Shown here: positions 9,608 through 20,005 of the stretch, piece after piece
Numbering within the stretch: position 1 is the stretch's first letter
How the letters are laid out: each line of letters starts with the position of its first letter
Assembly (NCBI GenBank): GCA_022376515.1
Contig: WTXI01000519.1
Span: 1-20,019 of the forward strand
Reading direction: 5' to 3'
Length of the DNA: 20,019 bases
Source: Lactifluus volemus
Taxonomy: Eukaryota; Basidiomycota; Agaricomycetes; Russulales; Russulaceae
Notes under the pieces: model-generated
What the model was told of the DNA's origin: nothing
Databases searched by the model: none
What the model saw: the letters and a program-made list of their open reading frames with translations, nothing else
Made by a program: the position numbers and the translations under genes

Positions 9608-12600
9608 CTAATCGGAGCTTCCATATATACATGTAGATGAACTGTGACCGTATACCATAGCCCAATTTAATCCATACACAAAGTTTGAGAGATCTACCTC
9701 CGTTCTATTTCTGCCGGCAACCCAGACTGTGTGAGCGTTATGAAGGTATGGTCGGTGAATGGGAGGAATCCATAAAAGGAGTTCATTATCTTCCCCATAC
9801 ATCCATCCATCACTATTGATTGGGAAATTGTCCATCAGGTGATCTTTCTCAATATCTTCTGCTCTGAGTTTCCCTACAAGAATCGTAAGACCGAGATAAT
9901 AGGCTGTCCAGTCAGAGAGGACGCACCAGATTTGGTCGATTCGGTGGGTCCGGTAGACGAGCCCACAACATCCTTTCCTGCCGTGGCATCCCACATGCGA
10001 ATTGTGCAATCTCCCGAGGCTGAAACAATCCGCTGCCCGTCTGGTGAGAATGCAACGCACTCGACCCATTCAGAGTGTCCAATAAACGGGCCAGCCACGG
10101 CTACCCCTGTTGCAGAATCCCACAGGCGAACCGTGTGATCGTTTGAGGCCGACGCGATGCGCTTCCCATCCGGCGAAAATGCAACAGAGCAGACCATGTC
10201 AGTGTGTCCAATAAACGGGCCCACCACAACCTCTCCCATTACGGCATCCCATACTCGAATCGTGCGGTCCAACGAGGCCGACGCGATACGCTTCCCGTCC
10301 GGTGAAAATATAGTAGAGCTGACCGGGGCTGTGTGCCCAGTAAACGGGCCCACCACAACCTCTCCCGTTATGGCATCCCATATCCGAATCGTGCGGTCCC
10401 TCGAGCTTGAAGAAATGCGTTGTCCGTCAGGCGAGAATGCAACAGAAAAGACCGCATCAGTGTGTCCAATAAACGGGCCCACTACAACCTCTCCCGTTAT
10501 GACATCCCACACGCGAACTGTGCGATCTACCGAGGCCGAAGCGATGCGTTGTCCGTCCGGCGAGAATGCAACAGACATGACCATATCGGTATGTCCAGTA
10601 AACGGGCCCGCTAAAATATTCCCTGTCGCGGTATCCCACACGAGAATTGTGCGATCATGGGAAGCAGAGGCAATCCGCCGCCCTTCAGGCGAGAATGCAA
10701 CACAAGTGACCCAATGGGTGTGACCAGTAAACGGACCTGCTTTGACCTCTCCTGTTGCGGCATCCCACACACAAATTGTGCAATCTGCAGAGGCCGAGGC
10801 AATCCGTCTCCCGTCCTGTGAGAGCGCAACAGAAAAGATCGACTGGGTATGTCCAGTAAACGAACCCGCTACTTCTCCTTTTCTTGCATCCCACACACAA
10901 ACCGTGTGATCGGACGAGGCCGAGGCAATGCGCTGCCCGTCCGGTGAGAGTGCAACAGAAAATATGGAATCGGTATGTCCAGTAAATGGGCCTGCCACGA
11001 TCTGCCCTGTTGCGGAATCCCACACGCAAATCGTGCGATCTGCCGAGGCTGAGGTGATGCGTTTCCCGTCCTGCGAGAATGCGATAGAGAAGATAGCATC
11101 GGTGTGTCCAGTAAACGGGCTTCCTACGGCCTGTCCTGTTGCGGGATCCCACACGCGAATCGTGCGATCGTACGAGGCCGAAGCAATGTGCTTCCCATCC
11201 GGTGAGAACGCAACACACGTAACATGTTTAGTGTGTCCAGTAAACGGGCCCGCTACGACAACTCCGGTTGCAGCATCCCACATCCGAATCGTGCAATCTC
11301 GAGAGGCAGAGGCGATACATTGCCCGTCTAGTGAGAATGTAACACAGTAGACCTCGTCGATGTGTCCAATAAATGGGCGGACTACGACCTCTCCAGTTGC
11401 TGCATCCCAAACACGAATGGTGTGATCATTGGAGGCCGAGGCGATGTGTTTCCCGTCTGGTGAAAATGCAACACATCTAACCCACCTCTTGTGTCCATTA
11501 AATGGGCCCGCTACAACCTTTCCTGTTGCGGCATCCCACACCCGAATCTTGCAGTCCTCCGAGCCCGACGCAATGCGTTGTCCGTCAGGCGAGAATGCGA
11601 CGGAGAAGATTTCCTTGGTGTGTCCGGAAAACGGTCCCACTACAATTTCCCCTGTCGTAGCATCCCACACCCGGATCGTGCAATCTCCCGAGGATGATGC
11701 GATGCGCTGTCCATCTGACGAGAATACAACGGAGTTGACATCTCCGTCGTGTGCTTTGATAGTCATTTCTAATGCCGGCCAATCAGCCAACCGTCCGCGT
11801 TTCAAAGACAGTGTGTGAGGGAATAGGTGAAGGTGGTGGTTAACGATGCGGGAAGAGGATGGTGCGAAAGGAAGAGCTGATATGTATATATGCGGGAGGC
11901 TCCTTGCTATTGCCATCCCGAAATACCGCACAAACGCGAACGCATCATTCGCTAATGCCAACATATTTTCAGCCTCTGATTGACATAGTCGCTGTAATTG
12001 TACCCAATAGTTACTACATGTCGTATAACATGATAAGAACTGCCTACCTTCTGCTGATCAGACTGCAACCATGTGTTCAGAGATGCCAATGCTCGTGATG
12101 CAAGACCGACGCTGTTCTTGATGCTAAGCACTTCCAGCCAGAAAAGAAACCTTGTCTCGAACAGAGATCGAAGTTTTGGAAACAGGTCCTGTTCAATATC
12201 GAGACGTTCTAGATGATCGCCCCAGAAGAGGCACGCATACGATAGACCAGGTGGAATATATTCTGAAATTCGGGATTCAAGGTCTGGGAGATCCCTGTTC
12301 GCGAGATATGATGACTCGAGTTTGCAAATGTTGAATTTGAGGTCATTGAGCATTAATCCAAGACAGGAATGTGCCAGTTGACGGTGAGCCTTGCCAAGGT
12401 CGATGTGGAATATCCCACTCTTCTCATCGGCCAGAAAATCACGGAAGGAGGTGTGAAGAGGGACGATCGGGAGGGAATTGTCGGATGAAGTCACATTACT
12501 GAGCAGTGAGCCTAGGTGTCGGAGCATTTCAACAACGCATTCCGAATCCTCGGGGTCGGGGTCCTCGGGGTCACCTTTGGGCGCATGTCGTCGCAGAGCA

Positions 12601-15226
12601 GTCAAAGAGCGGATGGAAAGCGGAGCGAGAGCAGCAAAAAGCTGCCCCATGACGGAACGAAATAGAGTCTGTGCTGCAAGCGGCTTGAAGTATCCTTCCA
12701 GAACTTCTCCATATAGCTGGTCCAAAGGATCTTGCCCATCGCGACCTCGAGAGTGCCCCAACAGACGCTCTATCACCTGCTTCTTGCTAAACCCAAAGCT
12801 AGGAGGAGGATTGTTTATTAGCCCGGAAGCAACGGCTGCCCACTGAAACAATCCTTCTGCTGCCTTTGCCAGTTTGACACCATGTCGTTCGAACAGGTTC
12901 GGAGGGAGTTCATTCCGGAGATACAGGCCAATATCTTGCTCCGTCTTCGCAGCCAGTTCGTGATCATCCATATAGAGGGTGTGTATGGATAACGCGTCAC
13001 CGAACACACGTTCAATACCCCTCTCTGGCCTCGAGGTGATGAAGATGCGGAAACTTGATGGCAACTCGAAGAGATGTTCAGCAAGAAATTGGTGCAATCC
13101 GCTTTGGCCCATTACGTCACCACTCTCATCCAATCCATCAATCACGATAAGGATAGGGTCGTCAAGCTGAACGCTCTTGACTGGTTCAAGGAGGAGCCGT
13201 TCGAAAAGTGTGCGATAGTGTCGAGTGCTACAGAGAGATGGATCATTCTTGAGTACCCTTCCGAGGGCGAGTTTAAAAGCAGGATAGCGATTGGAGAGGT
13301 CGCGAGAAAGTGTCGTGAACAGCTGGTGAGCCTCGTCCTTGGAGCCCTCCTTTCGTAGAAATGCGAAATAAGAGCCGAGATGCTTGTTCTCGAGCCTCCG
13401 AGCGACTTCATGTGCAATCGATGACTTTCCTGTCCCGGCCTGGCCGAGGAGCACGAGTCCACGTTGAGATTCTCGATTCTCGACCCAGTTGATGATATGG
13501 CCCAAGAAATCTTCTCGTGTTCCCGGAAGACAGCGCCTGTCATCGCCAAATCGCCAGCCTCCTTTATAAGGCAATTCTCTGATTGTTGCGGCCAATTCTT
13601 CGTGCCCCTCGTCAGGAAGGTTATACAATCGCATTATCGTTAGGACTACGCACCAACTTCTAGCACAGCAATCCCAGTGACGACAGCAGTACGTGCGAGG
13701 AAATTGTCTCGTAGTCGAGTGAGGTTTGTGCGATACTCATCAATTCTCGCATCAACTTTGCTGACCACATTCTTCAAAGTCCGCTTCGCTGAAAATCAAC
13801 TGTTTATGATGAATCGCCAATAAGAGAGGCCATGACGACGTACCGACTTGCACATTCTCCGCATACGATATGATAAATTTCGCACATTCAGAGACACACT
13901 CCAGCATCTCATCCAGGATCTTTGCCTGAGTAGATGCTGGTTCCATGTTCTTCAACACGTCTGCCTCCTGTGAAAACTCGAATGCATCCTGTATCGCCTT
14001 GAGTAGTGTTTGGACGTTGTCATCACGCTGAAGCTGGAGTAGCAAAGTCTGGCGATACATGAAAATCATTGAACGTTCCATGTCCTCTGACAAGGGTTGG
14101 GGGACGCACCTCGGGAATCTTTGAGATCAGAGTCCATGCCAACTGTGCATGGGGGAGCAACTGAAGCGCGAAACCTTGCTTAGCAGAGCAAATGATGCGC
14201 AAAGTCGATGTGAGACATACCCCTGCCACTGGACCGATAGCGTCGAGTACTTGCTTGATAACATTCATGGCACCCTTCCATGCCATCATCGAATCCATAG
14301 CTTTCATTGTTTTCTCGGCACGATCCAGAGTACGTGACATCTCCACCTGGCCGTCTGGTACTGGTCCCACAGGAGTATTGCCCCCGGTGGGAAGGTCACC
14401 AGGACGTGCACCACCTTCTTCAGCGCCAGGATTGTCCAGTGCTGTCGTCGTAGGACTTGGGGTATTGGCTGCCACATTTAGAGAGTTCGTCGACACAGTG
14501 ATACTCAAGAGGAGTGTGGCCGACTCTCTTATGTCTCCACCATGTCTATCCGAATTCCTGAAGACAATCTCAAGTTCTAGATGTAGGACTCTCAGCGCAT
14601 GAGTAACAATTCGAAGACATAGACGAACCGGGTCGGGCTTCACAGGTGACCTCCTCCCTTCCGATAAGGATGTCTGTCCGCATGGACCTCTTCGCATAAA
14701 GCGATACTGTAATACGGGAGAGTGGTTGTAAACCACTGCAGGAGTCTCAGTTGGGCCTAGGAATGAAAGTACGACGGTCCTCACGATGCATCTACTTTTT
14801 CATTCCATTCCACATGCTGCGCCACGCTCTGCCTCGATCGTGTCTGCCATGTATTCTTCCCGTTCGTCACTGTGACATAAAACTGTCTCTCCTTCCCCGG
14901 GAGGACTTTAAGACGAGGAAGATTGTGTGCCCTGAGGACTGGGAAGAGGGAGAGTTAGTACTTATCAGGGTAGAATTACTGAGATAGGTACCAGTGACCT
15001 CGAGCTGGAGTATGCTCGATTGTATTCCACTGGCCTGAGCAGTGATCGCGCTAATCAAAGGCAATCATCTGAGTAAATTCTAGTATCGAAATTGAAGATG
15101 AAGTGAGTGATGTACCCGATTCGGGACTTTTCCAGTGGGGGATCCGGGCTATAGTAATGGTTAACGGGAACATCGGGTTCGGGTGTGAAGGACGTTGGCA
15201 TACGAATTTGGTTGTGGAAGGGCCAT
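9608..15226 (-). CDS. C2-NACHT-WD40 NLR (STAND) protein, copy 2, complete gene model
   Basis: Exons: 15204-15226 (ATG), 14992-15050, 14785-14938, 14644-14735, 14221-14576, 14110-14160, 13844-14048, 13654-13788, 12048-13597, 9927-11991 and 9608-9873; all phases agree and the total is 4956 nt (1652 codons with TAG). Domains: C2-like (about 15-140); proline-rich linker; helical N-domain (about 195-355); NACHT with Walker A GQAGTGKS at 410-417, Walker [11 protein letters not shown] at 507-516 and ITSRP at 545-549; linker [13 protein letters not shown]; fourteen WD40 repeats from about 955; and a C-terminal exon with DGWMYG, LLLWIPP and VDLSNFVYG, a tail I associate with mushroom NLR-WD40 proteins. 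In such proteins ligand binding to WD40 drives nucleotide-dependent NACHT oligomerisation. Oddity: joining 14644 to 14576 makes codon 110 a TAA, so the C2-encoding start may be cut off or spliced differently. Confidence 0.87.
9960..11757 (-). repeat. Fourteen near-identical WD40 repeats in NLR copy 2
   Basis: Fourteen tandem units of 43 residues (129 bp; unit 7 has 42) lie in one uninterrupted frame, enough for two seven-bladed propellers. The framework [35 protein letters not shown] is almost constant. Residues just after GHT (KE, KR, DE, KH, DA, DS, QS, HW, DM, AP, EW) and just after SAS vary from unit to unit. High internal identity of this sort is known in HET-D/HET-E/HNWD repeats, where unequal exchange and selection reshuffle recognition surfaces. 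Confidence 0.92.
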
Positions 15227-15350
15227 CGTAGACTGAGGTGAGAAGTTGAGACAAGTACTGGCGCCACTCTGGCTGCCGCATGTTCAGGCTGCTGCTGGCA
15301 GCCCTGACTCAGAGGGCGCTTCATCGTGGGGAACAAACAACAAACAACGG
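10728..15350. repeat. Segmental duplication, right copy (pairs with 1-4620)
   Basis: Colinear with 1-4620 at an offset of 10726-10729. By my count the NACHT-exon proteins differ at about 33 of 517 aligned residues (about 94% identity). Similarity runs about 120 bp past the ATG and ends near 15350, where this copy continues ttatgttgacatgttgac instead of the left-copy sequence. Confidence 0.9.
15227..15350 (-). promoter_or_regulatory. Probable 5' leader and proximal promoter of NLR copy 2
   Basis: About 120 bp upstream of the ATG are conserved with 4501-4620, including gttcaggctgctgctg and the acaaacaacaaacaacgg tract. Conservation outside the coding exon fits a retained leader or promoter, but recent duplication alone would also keep it. 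No clear TATA motif is visible. Confidence 0.4.
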
Positions 15351-16750
15351 TTATGTTGACATGTTGACACCTGGAAGCGCACTGACAGTCCAAAAGTTTT
15401 CGCGGAGTAGGTCAATTCGCTTAAGTTATCCCCGTGCACATTCTTACTTCCACGTGCTGGCATATGTCACTAGCAAAGGCCTGCATTTGTGTGAATATTC
15501 GTGGACTCGGGGGACTCGGGGGGTCATTGCGAGGAAGAAGCCAAATCTAAATATTCTAAACGACGTAAACAAGCGGGGTATGGTACATGGCATGGAGAAA
15601 AAGAAATGAGATATGAATTATGACAGCCAATTACATAGTCCCGTATAAGATGAAGATGCCCTCCACTGAAAGACTGCCTACAGTCCAATCAGATGAATAC
15701 TGTTACATCCAGTTTCCTTTATCCTCTCAAGTAGAGAAAGTAAATGCAAGCGGGCCGTGCCTCATAATAAACTATGCTCTAGCGAAAAATGCTTTACGGT
15801 GACCGTTCAGGAGGATGCCTTTTGACAAATCTGAGGGGTGCGGCTAGGGCACCAGTGGGGAATTTGACTTCGTCGCTTGCAAAGTGCGTGCCCCTGGTGA
15901 AGGAAGTTGTATACGCCTCGTGCTTGGCAGTGGCGACGGTACAGAATTTCGTCCGTAATCATCTACAGCTGCTATATTCCGGACGGTACCAGCCTACCAG
16001 GGTATCTTCTGTACTTCCAGGGCCAGCCGCATCGACTGTTGAGAGGAATAAATCCTCCCGCAGACATCGTAGCCATGCGTGATAAGACTGAGCAGATTGC
16101 TCCCTCCAATTCTTGAGGATTCCTCTTTCCTTCTCTTTCCTTTGCTCAGAGTTACGTCAGCAGGAAGGTGGACTATCTAGAATATGGGGTGTCGACAGCG
16201 ACGAAGATGCTTTATAAGAAGCGAGGATTGTTTGGGAGATTGGGCGAATCAACGACTAACGAAATGAACAATAAGAAACCGGTGATATGAGACAAGGATA
16301 GAGCATTGGATGCAGAAGCAGGTGAGATGCCAGTGGGAGGAGATGCGAGGGGATGTCAGAGTTTGGGCCCTCTTGGAAGGCCCCCATGCGCCCTTTCCTT
16401 TGCGCGACCCAGAGCTAGAACAGAGCTAAACATGCTCCCATGGGCTCGCTAGTTGATGGCAACAGACGATGATCTGCAAGTTGAGAAGGTGCTATTTATG
16501 CTGTGCGTTCTCATGATTGGCGGGAACCGCGGGATAGTCAGGCTACGTCACGTGGGACCGAATCCCACGGGCAGCGTGCCATAGGTCCATAAGTCGGAGG
16601 ATCCTGTTCCTCCGCGGCGAATTACAATGCCAACAACTGAACGATTGATGCAAGAAATGATGACGAGCAGGTGACAATATCAACCACCGTGACTACTCAC
16701 TTTGACCATCGATTCCTGAACGATACCGTATCGAAAGACCACAGACTGCA
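15351..16750. other. 1.4-kb interval without a recognised gene
   Basis: The open frames here are short (at most about 110 codons), lack intron-linked continuations and match no family I know. Local structure includes a 7-bp hairpin at 16551-16569 (cgtggga, loop ccgaa, tcccacg) and pyrimidine-rich DNA near 16115-16145. It lies upstream of NLR copy 2 and downstream of the COG3 copy, so it may hold the promoter of one and the 3' flank of the other. Confidence 0.4.
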
Positions 16751-19450
16751 CTAAGTCCGAGCTGGCGGAGAACCCCCGCCATCCTCACGAATGTCCTGCA
16801 ACAACTGATTCAACAACCCATCATCCATCAAACAATCCTTCCCTTTCCCAGCGCGCGATCCGACCTGTCTGGCCGCCAGGCTAAATGCCGAATACGCATC
16901 CTCGACGAGGTCCAGCCTATGCTGCACGAGCACGCCGGCCGTGCGCACATCCGGGACGTACAAGCGAACTCGTGCGATACTTGCCCGCAAATCACTTGCA
17001 CACGCGTTGCGGAAGGCCTCCGCGGCTGACGTTGGTCGGCCCGTAAAGGCCCGCAACGGTGTGCGGAGCGGCTCCGATGCTGCGGAGATCACGGACTCAC
17101 AGGCATGTTTCAGATCTTGATCGATTCCCTGTAAGTAGCGTAGATACGTGTGAAAAAAAAAAAGGGAGGTCGGGAAAATTTAAGTAGAAGTGGATGCGTA
17201 CTCGTCTCGCATCCGCGAGGTGTTCTGCGCGCGTGCCGACGAGAGATGCGAAGAGCGAGCCAGGGAGGTGCGTTGACGTGCGCGACAGCGCAGAGGATAA
17301 CATGTCTGGAATCCATGATCATTAAACATCTGGCTCCAGGTTGCATAGTTCGATAGACTGGACTGACCTGCAACACCGGTCTGATCTGCGCCTCCACCAC
17401 CGTCACCTCCTTCAGGCTCGTCCTTCTGAACAATGTCCAGATTCCGCGTGATCTCCTCAAGGATCAGTAGTTGGCGGACAAGAAACAGTTGTCCATCGAA
17501 TCTGCTCTTTGCTCTGACCAAACCTGCAGCACTCAGCAACGACCCGTAGCACAAACTAACGGCCTCGTGCGCAAGGTCATAGAAAATCCTTGGCTGTAGG
17601 TGTATTCCATATGATCAACATAAACGTCACAAGATCATAACTGGCTTGCCTGAACAAAGTCGTGCAGCTGGGAGAGCACCTAGACAGTCTTGGAAAGCGT
17701 TGGGTACCATGTCTCGCGTTGGTTAAGCCCTGAGCCCTCAGACAGGCGGCTGATGCTCTGCTTCTCGCGAATTTCGTATCCTGTCTGTGCACCCTGCGCA
17801 GCTACCCATACCTTCAGCAAGGGTAGACAATAAAAAAGTGACACGTACCAGCAAGCTTATCTGGATACGCCAGATCTTAGGATCCTGCAGTACCACCTGC
17901 AGTAGATGACGAATCTGTAGTCTACCAACGTCTCCTGATTCTCTTCAATCTCGTCGTCCAGTGACTGATCGAGCACCATCAGTGCTTGAAGCACAGTGCA
18001 AACTTCGCAGAGGACTGTTAGTCGAGGCTCGTGTAGGATGCGGGGGCGCAGGTCGCCGTAGAGATAACCGAAGTACTAGCTATTGGCGAGTAATCCGGTC
18101 AGTTGTCATCAAAACAAGCATAAACGATACGTACTAGAGTTCCTGCTTCACGGTGCTAAAAAACGCCCCGTACAGGTGAAATTCTTCGGTGCAGATTTGC
18201 TGCAGGTAGATGCACCCGGCGTGTCTACAACGCGGTCATGACATGTAGTTAGATGGCTGAGGATATGATGCAAGAAGGGGTACCAATTCCACGAGTTCCG
18301 TCCTCGTAGGGTCCAGACCGCGGATCTGCTCAGTCTGACGTAAAACCAGGGGGTTCTTTCGTGCGCCAAAAGTACGCCCCGTGGCACTCCGAGAGCAGAG
18401 CTCCAGCTCCTCAGGGTGTAAGTGGGCACCGATCTCGACCGATCTCGAATTCTCCAAGAAGAGGCGCAAGCCGGCCAGTTACAGTGGTGAAACGCGTGTA
18501 AAGAATTTGCATTTGTGCGTGTCTGAGACATCCTGTAAACAGATCAGTGTTTAGAAAAGGTGGTGACATATTCGTCGCAAAGACTGGCACCTGCTTGAGG
18601 AGTCGCCGCGAGACATCCTGGGTGAGTGATCCAACAAAATACATTTTGAATGAGGGTCATGGCACGGGTCATCCATTTCTGGAAGCGTAAGAGATAGACT
18701 TCTGCTTCTTTGTAGTTTCTCTGGGGTGGAGAGGGAAGATGAGCAAGCTCACAAACGCTGGCAGAAAAACGGGTCGTACATGGAATTTGAGAAACTCAAT
18801 GCAGATGTCCACACGCTCAACCATATAGAGAAAGTCGGTCTGGAGAACGAGCGACTCGCCAGGGTGATGGAGCAGCCGCGTCGCATGCTCCAGTTCCTGA
18901 AAGTATTCCAAAGTCGTCCCGATAGCCGTTTGCAACTCCACCAGTTGATCCTGTAAAACGACGACACAACCATCAAGCTCCTCTACGCGTCCGAGAGGTG
19001 TGTATGTGAGGTGATACGCACCCGCTTGTCCAACAACTTTTGGCTCGCGTCCTGCAGACTTTTTCCACCCTCCTCCACGCTCTTCCACTTATTCAACATA
19101 CTCGCGACTTCTGTATCGACCTGGTCGATCCGGCTGAGAAGCCTGTCGCAAGTGTCGAGATGTTCGGAGACGCGCAAAAGATGGTGTCGGAAGTGAGCCT
19201 CCTGGCTATGCGCCACTGAGCGGTCTATCAGCGCGAGCCGGTCGTAAAATTGTTGTCGAGTCCGGACTGGCTGCTTCGGATGTATTGCATGTGCGTGGGC
19301 AACGGTCGGTTGACATCAGCCCGACGTGGGAGGACGGAAACTGAACCAAGCTTGACGCGCTGTAGGGGAGTTGATAGACGGGGAGCATTGCCAGAGTCTT
19401 CTCGTGAAGGCTGTGATGGTTCTGAGTTTCAAGGGATAAACGTCGATTAA
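16751..19450 (-). pseudogene. COG3: COG3-like pseudogene, nearly full-length copy 2
   Basis: Reading from high to low coordinates: QFYDRLALIDRSVAHSQEA (about 19190-19245), VDTEVASMLNKW, EELDGCVVVLQDQLVELQ, HPGESLVLQTDFLYMVERVD, CIEFLKFH, an intron, YKEAEVYLLRFQ, MYFVGSLTQDVSRRL, GLDPTRTELVELV, HEPRLTVLCEVCTVLQALMV, YPDKLAG (17850-17870), ETWYPTLSKTV, LSQLHDFVQ, FYDLAHEAVSLC, RFDGQLFLVRQLLILEE, GIDQDLKHACESV, and a C-terminus ending at 16751. The YPDKL, WYPT, DGQLFL and DLKHACE signatures identify COG3, a peripheral Golgi tethering subunit. The C-terminal half reads through proper introns (17303-17364; about 17133-17212) with one TAG at 17680-17682 in place of an expected Trp. The N-terminal half has frameshifts, and a deletion removes most of the segment just before YPDKL. 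A functional COG3 is presumably elsewhere in the genome. The 5' limit is approximate. Confidence 0.83.
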
Positions 19451-19747
19451 ACAAGCAAGATAGAAAGGAACTGGCTCTGACTGTGGATAATGGTAACTTT
19501 AAAGGGTGTCTCCGGTCAACAGTAGCCTTGATGGCTCCCACGCTTTCGGACTCAGCATCTCCTACCGGTGCCTTGGCTTCCTATTCTTCAATAGGGAGAG
19601 CAGATTTTGGTTGTTGTGTGCGAATATTCAGACTGGGCGTATTTGCACGGCTGGAGGCCACTTTCAACCAACAGAGAGTGGGAATCTAATCTTATCTAAA
19701 AACCAACTTTTTATCACAATTTGTCAAGGGCCCACCCAATGGAAAGT
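19451..19747. other. Spacer between the COG3 copy and the gene X upstream repeat
   Basis: Includes the last stretch shared with the flank of the first COG3 copy (ctcagcatctcctac, ccttggcttcct, near 19551-19585), followed by about 140 bp with no match elsewhere in the window. No gene is seen. Confidence 0.4.
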
Positions 19748-20005
19748 GCGTCATCATTCATCATTTCAAGATCTACACCCGCGAGTTGGACCGTGTGACA
19801 CCGGACTGGCTAACACGTCGCCAGCCCACATGCTACCTACTTACCCATAGGGGTCGGACAACCCTTATACTGTACATATGAGATAGTCGACTGTACCTAG
19901 CTCTTATCGACACCACACTCTCTATAGTAATCGCACTCTCAAACATCCTGTGCAGCATTAGCCCATTCTCTAAGCGAAGTTAACCGTACATCTACACAGA
20001 CAGCA
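19748..20005 (+). repeat. Gene X upstream region, second copy
   Basis: Matches 5131-5373 up to the start codon with scattered substitutions and small indels, for example cccataggggtcgg, tacctagctcttatcgacac and aagcgaagttaaccgtac. It ends cacacagacagcaATGA, keeping the start context. Confidence 0.75.

Noticed and set aside
9839..11818. Several plus-strand frames across the WD40 arrays with repeating [12 protein letters not shown] motifs
   Set aside because: They are shadows of the repeat units; the minus-strand frame codes for canonical WD40 blades without a break.
15280..16082. Plus-strand frames of 60-109 codons
   Set aside because: No family resemblance, biased composition or splice structure; consistent with chance.
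16500..16575. tRNA-like stretch: possible acceptor ends, D-arm-like region and a 5-bp T-arm-like stem (gtggg/cccac)
   Set aside because: The anticodon stem does not pair, the T-loop reads ACCGAAT rather than TTCxAxx, and the acceptor has a mismatch. Kept only as a small hairpin.
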